DNA of 62,083 nt from assembly GCA_016839585.1 (NCBI GenBank), contig JAEOTZ010000074.1, positions 1-62,083 on the forward strand, written 5' to 3'. The translations under genes and the position numbers were made by a program. The notes under the pieces were generated by a model. It had not been told where the DNA came from. It did no database searches and was given only the letters and a program-made list of their open reading frames with translations. Shown here one piece after another: positions 19,704 through 27,878 of the stretch; position 1 is the stretch's first letter, and every line of letters starts with the position of its first letter. The DNA is from Promethearchaeota archaeon. Its GTDB lineage: Archaea > Asgardarchaeota > Lokiarchaeia > Sigyniarchaeales > SOKP01.

Positions 19704-22193
19704 TTAAAATCTTGAATTTATTATTTCAGAGATTAATCTGGGAAATTCATTATAATCTTTAATGGTTAATAACTGGCCCCCGGCTATTTTCACCATTTTT
19801 TTAGCTTCTTTAAGATTATAAGACTCTTCAGGACAAACTAAAATGAAATTGATACCCAATGAACGAAAAATTCTCAATTCCTCAATAGCTTCTCGAAGAT
19901 CAAAAACCTCTGCGTCTGTGAATAGCACGTTTAATTTTTCACGTGATTGCGCTGCTTCTTTAAATTGTTTTCTTGCCCATTCCAATGCACTTTGAATTTT
20001 TGTCCCTCCCTGTGCTTTAACGCTTAGTAATTCGTCAGCGAGTTTTTCTAGATCTATTTTTTGGGTCATTTCCTTTAATACATGAGTATTTGATTCGAAA
20101 AAAGTGATTGCAAGCTCATCCTTACGTAAACCATAACATAACATAGTTATGCAGATGCTCATATATGCTAATTTATCACCACTCATAGAACCGCTTATAT
20201 CTAATTCAAAACAAGCGCTTCTAAGACCTTTTGCGGTCTCAAAAACAAAGAAATCATCATACTGTATGTGGTCTAATTCTTTACCCTTCTCTAAAATGTT
20301 ATATACGGTTTCTTCTAGATCTATATTTTCAAAATCATCTCCAATTGAATAAGGTCTTACAATATTTATAGGAATAGGTCCTGTTGTTGCGCTTCCTAAT
20401 CGTGCTCGTGAGTAATATATGCCCAAGTCAATTAACATCTTTTTTGCCAATTCTTTAACTTTTTGTTTTGTTTTTTCTGGCAAGTCTCTACGATGAATAA
20501 ACCATTGTTTAAGTAAATTTTCTCCACTCCCAGCAGATAAGCATGAAATCATTTTATCTTGACCTTCTTGACCACCAATTTGGGAAGCTCCTTTTAAAGC
20601 TTCACTTAAATTGAAATTACCAAGAGCACCTAATGCCTCTCTATTATCTGAAGCTAAAGCACTAGCAATAAGCTCTTTAATCCTTTCATAATTCAATTGA
20701 TCTTGAATTTGATTCATCAAATTACTTAAACGTTGAAAATCAGCTTGATTCTTTTCGACTAATTTCTTTAACAGCTGATAATTTGGTTCTATTAATTCAT
20801 AAATTTCATCTTCAGACATATCAAGTTCTTTTCCAATTCTTTTTATATCCTCTGATTCTGGGTTTAGACCTATTTTTCTCAAAAATTCAGTTGCATTTCT
20901 TAGTTGAGAAGGTGTTTCACAAGATTCTAAAGTTAACGAAGTTAGATCTGGGAGTTGTTGAGCCATCTTTTGACTACAATGCATATTTGCACAACTATTC
21001 ATAAGTTGCTGTAATTGGTGGGTTAAAGATTTAAATGCCTCAAACTTCTTATTTTGATTTGATGCATCAGATATTGCATTTTGAAGAGCTTGATTAAAAA
21101 GAGAATTCCAAGATTTATTTGCAAATGCACTTTTAGTTAAGGTTTCTAAGGAAAGATTCATTTGAGAAATTTTATTTTGTTCATTTAATTTATCTAATAA
21201 TGAGGTTCTGAGATTTGTACCAAAATACTGATCCAATGAGTTAGCTAGATTAAAATTATGTTCAAATGTATTAGTTTGTAAAGAGTTATTTAATATATTT
21301 TCTAGATTAAATTTAGGGGTTTCTCCTAAGTTTTTTGCTGCACTAAATAATTGATCTAAATTATTTATGTGATCTTGAAGTTCATTTTTCAAATTTTGAA
21401 GATTATCTTTTGGAATAGCATTAGTATCATTTAAATATTTTAATGTTTGTAATAAATCCTCTAGATTTCTCGAGTTAAGTAAGTTATTTAAATCATCAGA
21501 AATATCTTGACTGTCAAGAGCTTTACTTGTAATTTTTTCCCATGAGCGTTTTGATTTTTCTTGTATCAAATCATTCAAGCCTAAAGAATCACCCGCTTTT
21601 AAATCTTTAGGATCTAACGAATTTATTTTTTGTATTAACCTTTTTTTCGCTTCTTCTAATAATTTATCTAAAGAAGTTATTTCCTCTTTATATAACTCTG
21701 AATCATCATTAAAGAAATTAAGAGCGGATTTATAAGGCTCTTCATCCCTTTTTTGATTCAACTCATCGAAAAACTGCTCTAATTGTTGGATAACATCTGT
21801 ATCAACTGATTTAGTTAGTTCAATTTCATCAATTAAATCCTGAAGTTGATCTAACTCTGTTTTTAAATCAGGACTTATCAATTCTTCTCCAATTTCATTA
21901 ATTTTATTTTCATCGAAAAAGGATTTCATTAAGTTTTTTTTATATTTTGGAAACAGGATCTCAAAAGCAATATCTTTTGCTAATTTTTGATTGTCTGGAA
22001 ATGAAGTAACTGAACTAATTTCAATGAAATCATTTGGAGTAACTGATCCCTTACGATAATATCTCGAAACTATTAATTTAGGTATAGATAATACTTGTCT
22101 TGAAGATGGAATTTGTACAATATCGGGATGATTCCTCATTCTCCTAATAAATTCAACAGCAAATTCACATGGATTCTCAGGAAAAATCCCCAA
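19704..22193 (-). CDS. VWA-domain protein, MoxR partner
   Basis: The 829-residue protein has a long helical, Asn/Leu/Gln-rich N-terminal part (about 1-600) and a C-terminal von Willebrand factor A domain (about 655-829). The metal-ion-dependent adhesion site is complete: D-I-S-G-S-M-S (DxSxS) near 664, the threonine in QGGTKIQSAL and the aspartate in LFTDAEVFD. VWA proteins of this kind bind MoxR-type AAA+ ATPases and recruit substrates, as CoxE/CbbO/ViaA do. The gene starts 4 nt after the MoxR gene and is followed by the SWIM-like gene 6 nt later, so the three are co-transcribed. There is no signal peptide; it is cytoplasmic. Confidence 0.88.
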   Translation of the reverse strand: MGIFPENPCEFAVEFIRRMRNHPDIVQIPSSRQVLSIPKLIVSRYYRKGSVTPNDFIEISSVTSFPDNQKLAKDIAFEILFPKYKKNLMKSFFDENKINEIGEELISPDLKTELDQLQDLIDEIELTKSVDTDVIQQLEQFFDELNQKRDEEPYKSALNFFNDDSELYKEEITSLDKLLEEAKKRLIQKINSLDPKDLKAGDSLGLNDLIQEKSKRSWEKITSKALDSQDISDDLNNLLNSRNLEDLLQTLKYLNDTNAIPKDNLQNLKNELQDHINNLDQLFSAAKNLGETPKFNLENILNNSLQTNTFEHNFNLANSLDQYFGTNLRTSLLDKLNEQNKISQMNLSLETLTKSAFANKSWNSLFNQALQNAISDASNQNKKFEAFKSLTHQLQQLMNSCANMHCSQKMAQQLPDLTSLTLESCETPSQLRNATEFLRKIGLNPESEDIKRIGKELDMSEDEIYELIEPNYQLLKKLVEKNQADFQRLSNLMNQIQDQLNYERIKELIASALASDNREALGALGNFNLSEALKGASQIGGQEGQDKMISCLSAGSGENLLKQWFIHRRDLPEKTKQKVKELAKKMLIDLGIYYSRARLGSATTGPIPINIVRPYSIGDDFENIDLEETVYNILEKGKELDHIQYDDFFVFETAKGLRSACFELDISGSMSGDKLAYMSICITMLCYGLRKDELAITFFESNTHVLKEMTQKIDLEKLADELLSVKAQGGTKIQSALEWARKQFKEAAQSREKLNVLFTDAEVFDLREAIEELRIFRSLGINFILVCPEESYNLKEAKKMVKIAGGQLLTIKDYNEFPRLISEIINSRF

Positions 22194-22197
22194 ATAT

Positions 22198-23139
22198 TCA
22201 ACCTCCGAGGGTTTTATGAATAATATTTTCTATAATGTTTTCAACTTTTACTCCAGGTTTGGGTTTAATACTTCCTAATAATACGTGTTTGGCTATGTCA
22301 GAGAGGTAAACATATACAGATTCTTTTTCTTCGGCTTTTTTTTCTTTTTCCAAGAGTCTTTTTCTACCTAACATCTTTGCTATTGCAATTCCAGCCCTTA
22401 TTGATGCTGGAACTTCAATATCAATTTTATTATGTCTTGTTTCTTTAATTATTGAATATATTAATTCTAATTCAGATTCTTCTATAATGAAATGTTCTGG
22501 TAAATTAATCCTAATAATATCTAATTCAGTAGACTTATCAGGATAAGTTAATTTAATCCAAACCTTAATTCTATCTTTTAAAGCTTCAGATAATCGATGA
22601 GTCCCTGAAAGTTCTTCAGGGTTCATAGCACATATGAAGAAGAAATCGTTATCGGCTTTAATTCGTCCAAGGTGAGGTATACTGATTGAAGCTTCTTCTA
22701 AAGGTTCTAATAAAGTATTTTGTGAATATTCAGTTGCTCTATTAATTTCATTTGCGAGAAAAGTGCCTCCTTCTAACATTGCATTAAGTAGAGGTCCAGG
22801 ATTAAATGCTTCTAATACAAAACCTTTTTTCAATGTTATAGCAGGATCAAATGATCCTATAAAATGTGATGGTTTAATGCTTTCATCCATTGTTAGCCAA
22901 TTAAAACTTTTATTTTTATTTTCTCTAGCTCTTAAACTTGCAAAATATCTACATAATATGGTTTTTCCTACACCTGGCGGTCCAACAAGCGCGGGAAATA
23001 AAGTTGTTGCCTCTGCATCTCTCAATAATTCAAGTGCTTTACCATATTGTCCTGAAAGAACGATATCTATTTGTTCTTCGGAGATATCTTTGATAAGTCG
23101 TTGATTGAATAATTCCTCGAATCTTTCTTTATTTATCAT
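22198..23139 (-). CDS. MoxR-family AAA+ ATPase with N-E Walker B
   Basis: This 313-residue AAA+ ATPase is MoxR/RavA-like. Walker A is GPPGVGKT at 53-60. The Walker B region reads TFLANEINRA (Asn130-Glu131), so the usual Asp of the D-E pair is Asn; the catalytic Glu is kept. Sensor 1 (FICAMNPEE) and the arginine-finger segment (LSEALKDRI) are present. MoxR ATPases act with VWA proteins as chaperones or remodelers of cofactor insertion or defence effectors. It is the first gene of the operon with the VWA and SWIM-like genes downstream. Confidence 0.92.
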   Translation of the reverse strand: MINKERFEELFNQRLIKDISEEQIDIVLSGQYGKALELLRDAEATTLFPALVGPPGVGKTILCRYFASLRARENKNKSFNWLTMDESIKPSHFIGSFDPAITLKKGFVLEAFNPGPLLNAMLEGGTFLANEINRATEYSQNTLLEPLEEASISIPHLGRIKADNDFFFICAMNPEELSGTHRLSEALKDRIKVWIKLTYPDKSTELDIIRINLPEHFIIEESELELIYSIIKETRHNKIDIEVPASIRAGIAIAKMLGRKRLLEKEKKAEEKESVYVYLSDIAKHVLLGSIKPKPGVKVENIIENIIHKTLGG

Positions 23140-23292
23140 TTTAGATCAAATTGAATTTTGAAAACATAGATGTTTTTATTACATGAATATTAAGTGTTAG
23201 ATAATATAAAACTTTAAAGTTAAATTTAAAAAAGAAAATAACTCAATTTTGTTATTAAATCATTAATTTCCTCTTATTTTCTTAATATTTTT

Positions 23293-24000
23293 TTGATTTT
23301 AATGCATAATTTTTCTTTAAATAGACAGAATAAAAATAATAATGGATCTATAAAAAATAACAGAAAGGATAAAGTAATGATAATTAATAATCCTTATATT
23401 TCAGAATACGATGATGATATTGATTTATATTCGATAGAATGTTATGAGCGAATTAACGAATTATCAAGACAATTACGCTCATTTCTTAACTATAAAAAAG
23501 CTGTAATTCAATTTAGATTTTCAAAATTAAAAAAATCTGATATAACACTTAAGAATAATCTTATTAAGAAATGGGAGGGAAAACTTTCTTCATTAATTCC
23601 TCAATATGTATCAAAATTGAAAATAATAGGTGTAAAAGAAGGAAATGTAGCAGAAAGGATTCTTATTCTCTTAGAAAAAGTTCGGACTCAACCAAAAAGT
23701 TATGAAATAAATCTCTTAAAGGAGATAAGAAATCTTGGAAGTAAAATTTGGGAAATAATCCACGTCCTTTCGGAGTTAGATATTTATCATCAACCCCATT
23801 TGTTAAAGGTTGTAATTCAAATTGCTGATACATTATGTAGAGCTGAAAGCACCTTTTTTTCAATATTTTCGGACTTTTATAACGAATTAAAACTAAATTA
23901 CATACAATTAGAAGAAGAACTATCGGGATTACTCCAAACAAATGAGGAATATCAAATCAAACGAGAGAGAAAAAAGGAACGGGTGAAAATAAAAGAATGA
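23293..24000 (+). CDS. Unknown helical protein, coupled to the next gene
   Basis: This 235-residue protein of unrecognised family is strongly helical and Lys/Glu/Ile-rich. It has a basic Asn-rich N-terminus that may be untranslated if the second methionine (MIINNPYISEYDDD, about residue 29) is the true start. The C-terminus is very basic (KRERKKERVKIKE). No cysteine pair, membrane segment or nucleotide-binding motif is seen. Its stop overlaps the start of the next gene in ATGA, indicating translational coupling. The pair is probably one functional unit. Confidence 0.65.
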   Translation: MILMHNFSLNRQNKNNNGSIKNNRKDKVMIINNPYISEYDDDIDLYSIECYERINELSRQLRSFLNYKKAVIQFRFSKLKKSDITLKNNLIKKWEGKLSSLIPQYVSKLKIIGVKEGNVAERILILLEKVRTQPKSYEINLLKEIRNLGSKIWEIIHVLSELDIYHQPHLLKVVIQIADTLCRAESTFFSIFSDFYNELKLNYIQLEEELSGLLQTNEEYQIKRERKKERVKIKE

Positions 24001-26588
24001 CCGACTCATATATACAAGTAAGCAGAAAAACTGTTAAAGAAGATCGTGTCGCTATATGCCCATATTTCGGGTGTATGCATCTTGAGAAGGTAAAACCATT
24101 AAAATTTGGTTTCATCGGAGGTCGTAAATATCCAAAATGCTCGAAACACAAGATTTACTTAGTTTTTGTAGATGAATTCATCGGAAACTTTATTCAAGCG
24201 ATTGAAGCCTGTTTAAATGATATTTCAGGCCTACCTCCAGATGATTTGATTATAGAAATTAAGAATTATGCCCCCAATAGTCTAGAAGCCTTTATCAATA
24301 GTTGGATATATTGTAATCCTGTAGGAAGAGGAGCCCAAATTGTCTCGCATTACATGGAAGGTTTATCAAGAGGCTACATAAAACTATTAAGTAGAAAACA
24401 AAGAAAAGCTATTCAGCATGGTAGTAACCAAAAAAAGCGTTATGATATATTACGATTTGGATTAAAAAAAATTGCAGATGAATATAGAATTTTTTTACAA
24501 AATCTACGTAAAGAATCTGAAGAACGACAAAAACAACAGAACTCGTACTTTTTATCAGAGAAAGTGCGATATATTATTCATACTTGGTTAAATAGCTATT
24601 TAAATACAATTCAGCTCTCAAATGAGAAAGGGAGTAAAGATAAAATACAACCTAAATCTCTTGTAAAACTCAAAGCTGAATATGATAAGATTCTCCACAT
24701 TGGAACTTGTACATTATTAATTGGTAAATCTCCAGAAATAGTAATTAAAGGAATTTCTGCGTTTGAACTTTTCTCAACATATCATGAATTTCTTAAGGCA
24801 GGATTATGCAGAAATTTAATGGGTGAAGATATACAAAGAGCAATAAGAGTTAATTCTATCAAAGAAGCTGATTTAGAGCGAAAAAGTTTAATCACTCCAG
24901 TAGAATTAGAAAGTATATCTAATTATATTAAGTTAAATATCAACTCGGAAGAGTTTTTATTGTCAGAATCTGAGATTTTAGAGGTTTTAAGTTATTATCT
25001 TGAATTAAAGCGTTCCAAGATAATGTCAAATGATTTTGATCCCGATAAATTTAAACAACAATTAGAATCATTATTGAGTGGTCCGATTGAGAGATTAAAT
25101 TTGCCTAATGAATTCTATATTAGACTTGGGGGGAAATTATATGGTCATAGGAAGATTTTTTCAATAAACCAGAAAATAGCACTATTTCTGGGGCAATCTA
25201 TAAATTATTTGAGACTATCCGAAAAAAAAATCAGTTTTTCATCCATAGAAAGTATGAGTCTAAATTTAATTGAAAAGAGGGCACTTTTTCAAGCTTCAGA
25301 TCAGAAAAATGTTGAGGATGCACTTAATTTAATGAAAAAATACTCAATATACAGACTTCAGAATGAAAGTGAAATAAGATCCTTATTTTTATCATTATCA
25401 AATCTTTTTAAAGATGTATTTAAATTGGAAACCTTTAGTGAAAGAGAGTTATCCAGACTTCTATATGGGAATCCTAATAAATTCAGTTCATTTTATGTGA
25501 CAAATCGTCAAAATGAAATCGGAGTATTATTCGAGTTAGAATATAGAATATCAAAATTAATAGAACATTTCAAGGAAGATAAAATTGAAAGTATAGTTAA
25601 TGAAACGGGATTGAAATTACTCATATCCAAGTCTAAAACATTAATTAGATTTTATTTACTCGAAAAGGGTTATATCGTATCAAAAGGATGGAGAACCTTT
25701 CATTTTCTATGGGATATGTCTTATGCTAAAGCTGATGATGTAGACTTAATTAATATGAAGGGGAAAATAAATATCATCTTTCAGTTAGAAAGATTCAATC
25801 CAATGAGATTAAGAAAAGGATCTATACTTTCAAGAAATAAAATTGTACAATTTAAAAAAATCGTTAAACAATTTAAAAACACCCAATCTAAAACCAAATT
25901 TATGGAAACCTATAAATTTTATAAGAATTGGATTGGAAATATGTATGAGACGTTAGGAAGGTCGCGATATATAGGTAGATTATCACATGATATAATTGAA
26001 AAAGTAGTAGAAAGATTTTTACTTGATAAAGATAAGCAAATCCACGTAGAATCTGAAAAAATGATTAATTATCCTCAATCAAAACATCAAATTGATAACA
26101 TATTTAACTGGGTAAGAGAATACTTTAAAGAGGATATATTAATCAAATCGAATGTGCAAAATCTCTCCCATTTTCCTGCAAAAATTAAGAAAATATGTGT
26201 AGATTATACAATAGTTACTGATCCTAATAATTTAGGTCATGCAGTTAATAAAATTTATAAAAATTATCAAAGTGATGAAAATTATTTACTTATTGTGCTT
26301 TATGGACCAATGAATGTTATTTCAATACAAGATATAAAAGATAGTATATTAGAAGCTGATAAGTGTCCGTATAAAGAACATATCAGTATCTTAGCCATCC
26401 AAGAGTTTATCAATTTTATTAGATTAAAAAATAATGCATTAGTTCACTTAAATAATCTTCAGCAACGAGTAGAAGAGGCAATAAAATCCTATGATTATTT
26501 AAAGAAATTTGAGAATTTTTATGATAATTTTGATTATGATAATAAAGCGAAATTATTGCAACCAAAAGTTACTGATTTCTCAAAATGA
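23997..26588 (+). CDS. Large unknown protein with N-terminal Cys/His zinc-binding motif
   Basis: The 863-residue protein is translationally coupled to the preceding gene. The first ~55 residues carry a probable zinc site: C-P-Y-F-G-C-M-H at about 22-29, then P-K-C-S-K-H about 20 residues later. The middle (about 60-640) is helical with many basic residues. The C-terminal ~200 residues have alternating strands and helices (KKICVDYTIVTD, then NYLLIVLYGP). That pattern resembles a nuclease-like alpha/beta core, but I cannot find a catalytic E-x-K. The family is not recognised. The neighbouring DNA methyltransferase suggests a restriction, defence or mobile context; that is inference only. Confidence 0.65.
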   Translation: MTDSYIQVSRKTVKEDRVAICPYFGCMHLEKVKPLKFGFIGGRKYPKCSKHKIYLVFVDEFIGNFIQAIEACLNDISGLPPDDLIIEIKNYAPNSLEAFINSWIYCNPVGRGAQIVSHYMEGLSRGYIKLLSRKQRKAIQHGSNQKKRYDILRFGLKKIADEYRIFLQNLRKESEERQKQQNSYFLSEKVRYIIHTWLNSYLNTIQLSNEKGSKDKIQPKSLVKLKAEYDKILHIGTCTLLIGKSPEIVIKGISAFELFSTYHEFLKAGLCRNLMGEDIQRAIRVNSIKEADLERKSLITPVELESISNYIKLNINSEEFLLSESEILEVLSYYLELKRSKIMSNDFDPDKFKQQLESLLSGPIERLNLPNEFYIRLGGKLYGHRKIFSINQKIALFLGQSINYLRLSEKKISFSSIESMSLNLIEKRALFQASDQKNVEDALNLMKKYSIYRLQNESEIRSLFLSLSNLFKDVFKLETFSERELSRLLYGNPNKFSSFYVTNRQNEIGVLFELEYRISKLIEHFKEDKIESIVNETGLKLLISKSKTLIRFYLLEKGYIVSKGWRTFHFLWDMSYAKADDVDLINMKGKINIIFQLERFNPMRLRKGSILSRNKIVQFKKIVKQFKNTQSKTKFMETYKFYKNWIGNMYETLGRSRYIGRLSHDIIEKVVERFLLDKDKQIHVESEKMINYPQSKHQIDNIFNWVREYFKEDILIKSNVQNLSHFPAKIKKICVDYTIVTDPNNLGHAVNKIYKNYQSDENYLLIVLYGPMNVISIQDIKDSILEADKCPYKEHISILAIQEFINFIRLKNNALVHLNNLQQRVEEAIKSYDYLKKFENFYDNFDYDNKAKLLQPKVTDFSK

Positions 26589-26923
26589 ACATCTTTAAAC
26601 AACGAATATAACAGACTATCAATACTTAGGCATTCACTAAATGTTTTTGTCGGATCAACACCCAAAGTCAAGGAATTATTAATCTTAGGAGATATTTTTA
26701 TATATTTTGACGTTTATACATTAGATAAGGATTCAAAAATTAAATAAATCATTTTTTAATAAAAAACTGGGAAACTCCTATGTTTTTAAAATATAAAGTG
26801 AATTGTATTGGTTAAAGGAAGAAAAAATTATTTCAAAACAATTAATAATGATTGGTACAATATTTCTAATCATAAAATAACTATGCAAATAACTACATCA
26901 AAGATGAAAAACAAGAAGAAATC
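26589..26923. other. Intergenic between unknown module and methyltransferase
   Basis: An A+T-rich stretch with no ORF beyond about a dozen codons and no RNA gene visible. It separates the coupled pair from the methyltransferase, so the latter probably has its own promoter. Confidence 0.5.
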
Positions 26924-27760
26924 ATGATAGAGCCTTATTTTAAAGACAGAGATTTCACTTTATATCTTGGAGATACTTTGGAAATCCTCAATCAATTTGA
27001 TGATACAAAATTTGATTTAATATTTGTTGATCCTCCCTATTTCTTGTCGAGTGGAGGGATTACGTGTTCATCAGGTAAGATGGTGTCAGTTAATAAAGGT
27101 GAATGGGATAAATCTAAGGGTTTCGATGAAGATATTATGTTTATTGATTCTTGGTTAAAAGCATGTAAGAAGGTATTAAGGGAAAATGGATCTATTTGGA
27201 TTTCAGGAACTTTGCATGTTATCTATAAAGTTGGATATTTGCTAGAAAAAAATAGTTATGATATTATTAATGATATAATTTGGTTTAAACCCAATGCCCC
27301 ACCGAATTTATCATGTAAATATTTTACTCATAGCCATGAAATAGTTTTATGGGCTCGTAAATCTAAAAAATCATCTCATACTTTCAACTATAAAAAAATG
27401 AAAATATGGAATAACCCAAAAGATAAATTAAAAAATAAAGATAAACAAATGAGAAGCGTTTGGTCAATTCCATTGATTCCTAAGGAAGAGAAAGAATTTG
27501 GTAAACACCCTACCCAGAAACCATTAGAATTACTAAATAGAATAATTTCATCTTCTTCAAATAAAGGGGATTGGGTTTTAGATCCATTTGTGGGGTCTGG
27601 AACTACAGGAGTTGTGAGCAGCGTTTTAAATCGTAAATTTATTGGAATTGATGCAAATAAAGAATATCTGGATGTAGCCATTAAAAGATTTAAAGATAAA
27701 AGAAAAAAAGAACTCTTATTTTCTTCTGAAAAAAAAAATCATTTAATGAAATTTATTTAA
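26924..27760 (+). CDS. Site-specific DNA methyltransferase, beta class (N6-adenine or N4-cytosine)
   Basis: This 278-residue amino-methyltransferase has its catalytic motif IV D-P-P-Y (residues 36-39) near the N-terminus. The AdoMet-binding motif I (DPFVGSGTTG, from about residue 220) is near the C-terminus, which is the beta-class order. The H-P-T-Q-K-P-L-E-L-L motif precedes motif I. D-P-P-Y favours adenine-N6 methylation, but N4-cytosine is not excluded. It resembles DpnA/MboII-type enzymes. No restriction endonuclease can be identified beside it, so it is an orphan or pairs with the unknown upstream module. A tail of Lys/Glu residues follows the catalytic domain. Confidence 0.92.
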   Translation: MIEPYFKDRDFTLYLGDTLEILNQFDDTKFDLIFVDPPYFLSSGGITCSSGKMVSVNKGEWDKSKGFDEDIMFIDSWLKACKKVLRENGSIWISGTLHVIYKVGYLLEKNSYDIINDIIWFKPNAPPNLSCKYFTHSHEIVLWARKSKKSSHTFNYKKMKIWNNPKDKLKNKDKQMRSVWSIPLIPKEEKEFGKHPTQKPLELLNRIISSSSNKGDWVLDPFVGSGTTGVVSSVLNRKFIGIDANKEYLDVAIKRFKDKRKKELLFSSEKKNHLMKFI

Positions 27761-27878
27761 ATCTTTTAAATTCCAGAAATTCTGTGATAGAATATAATAA
27801 AAACGTTTATTAAATAAAGCAATTATATTTTTAATTAAACTTATTATACTGAATGATTGATAAAAATTGGGGATGTGA

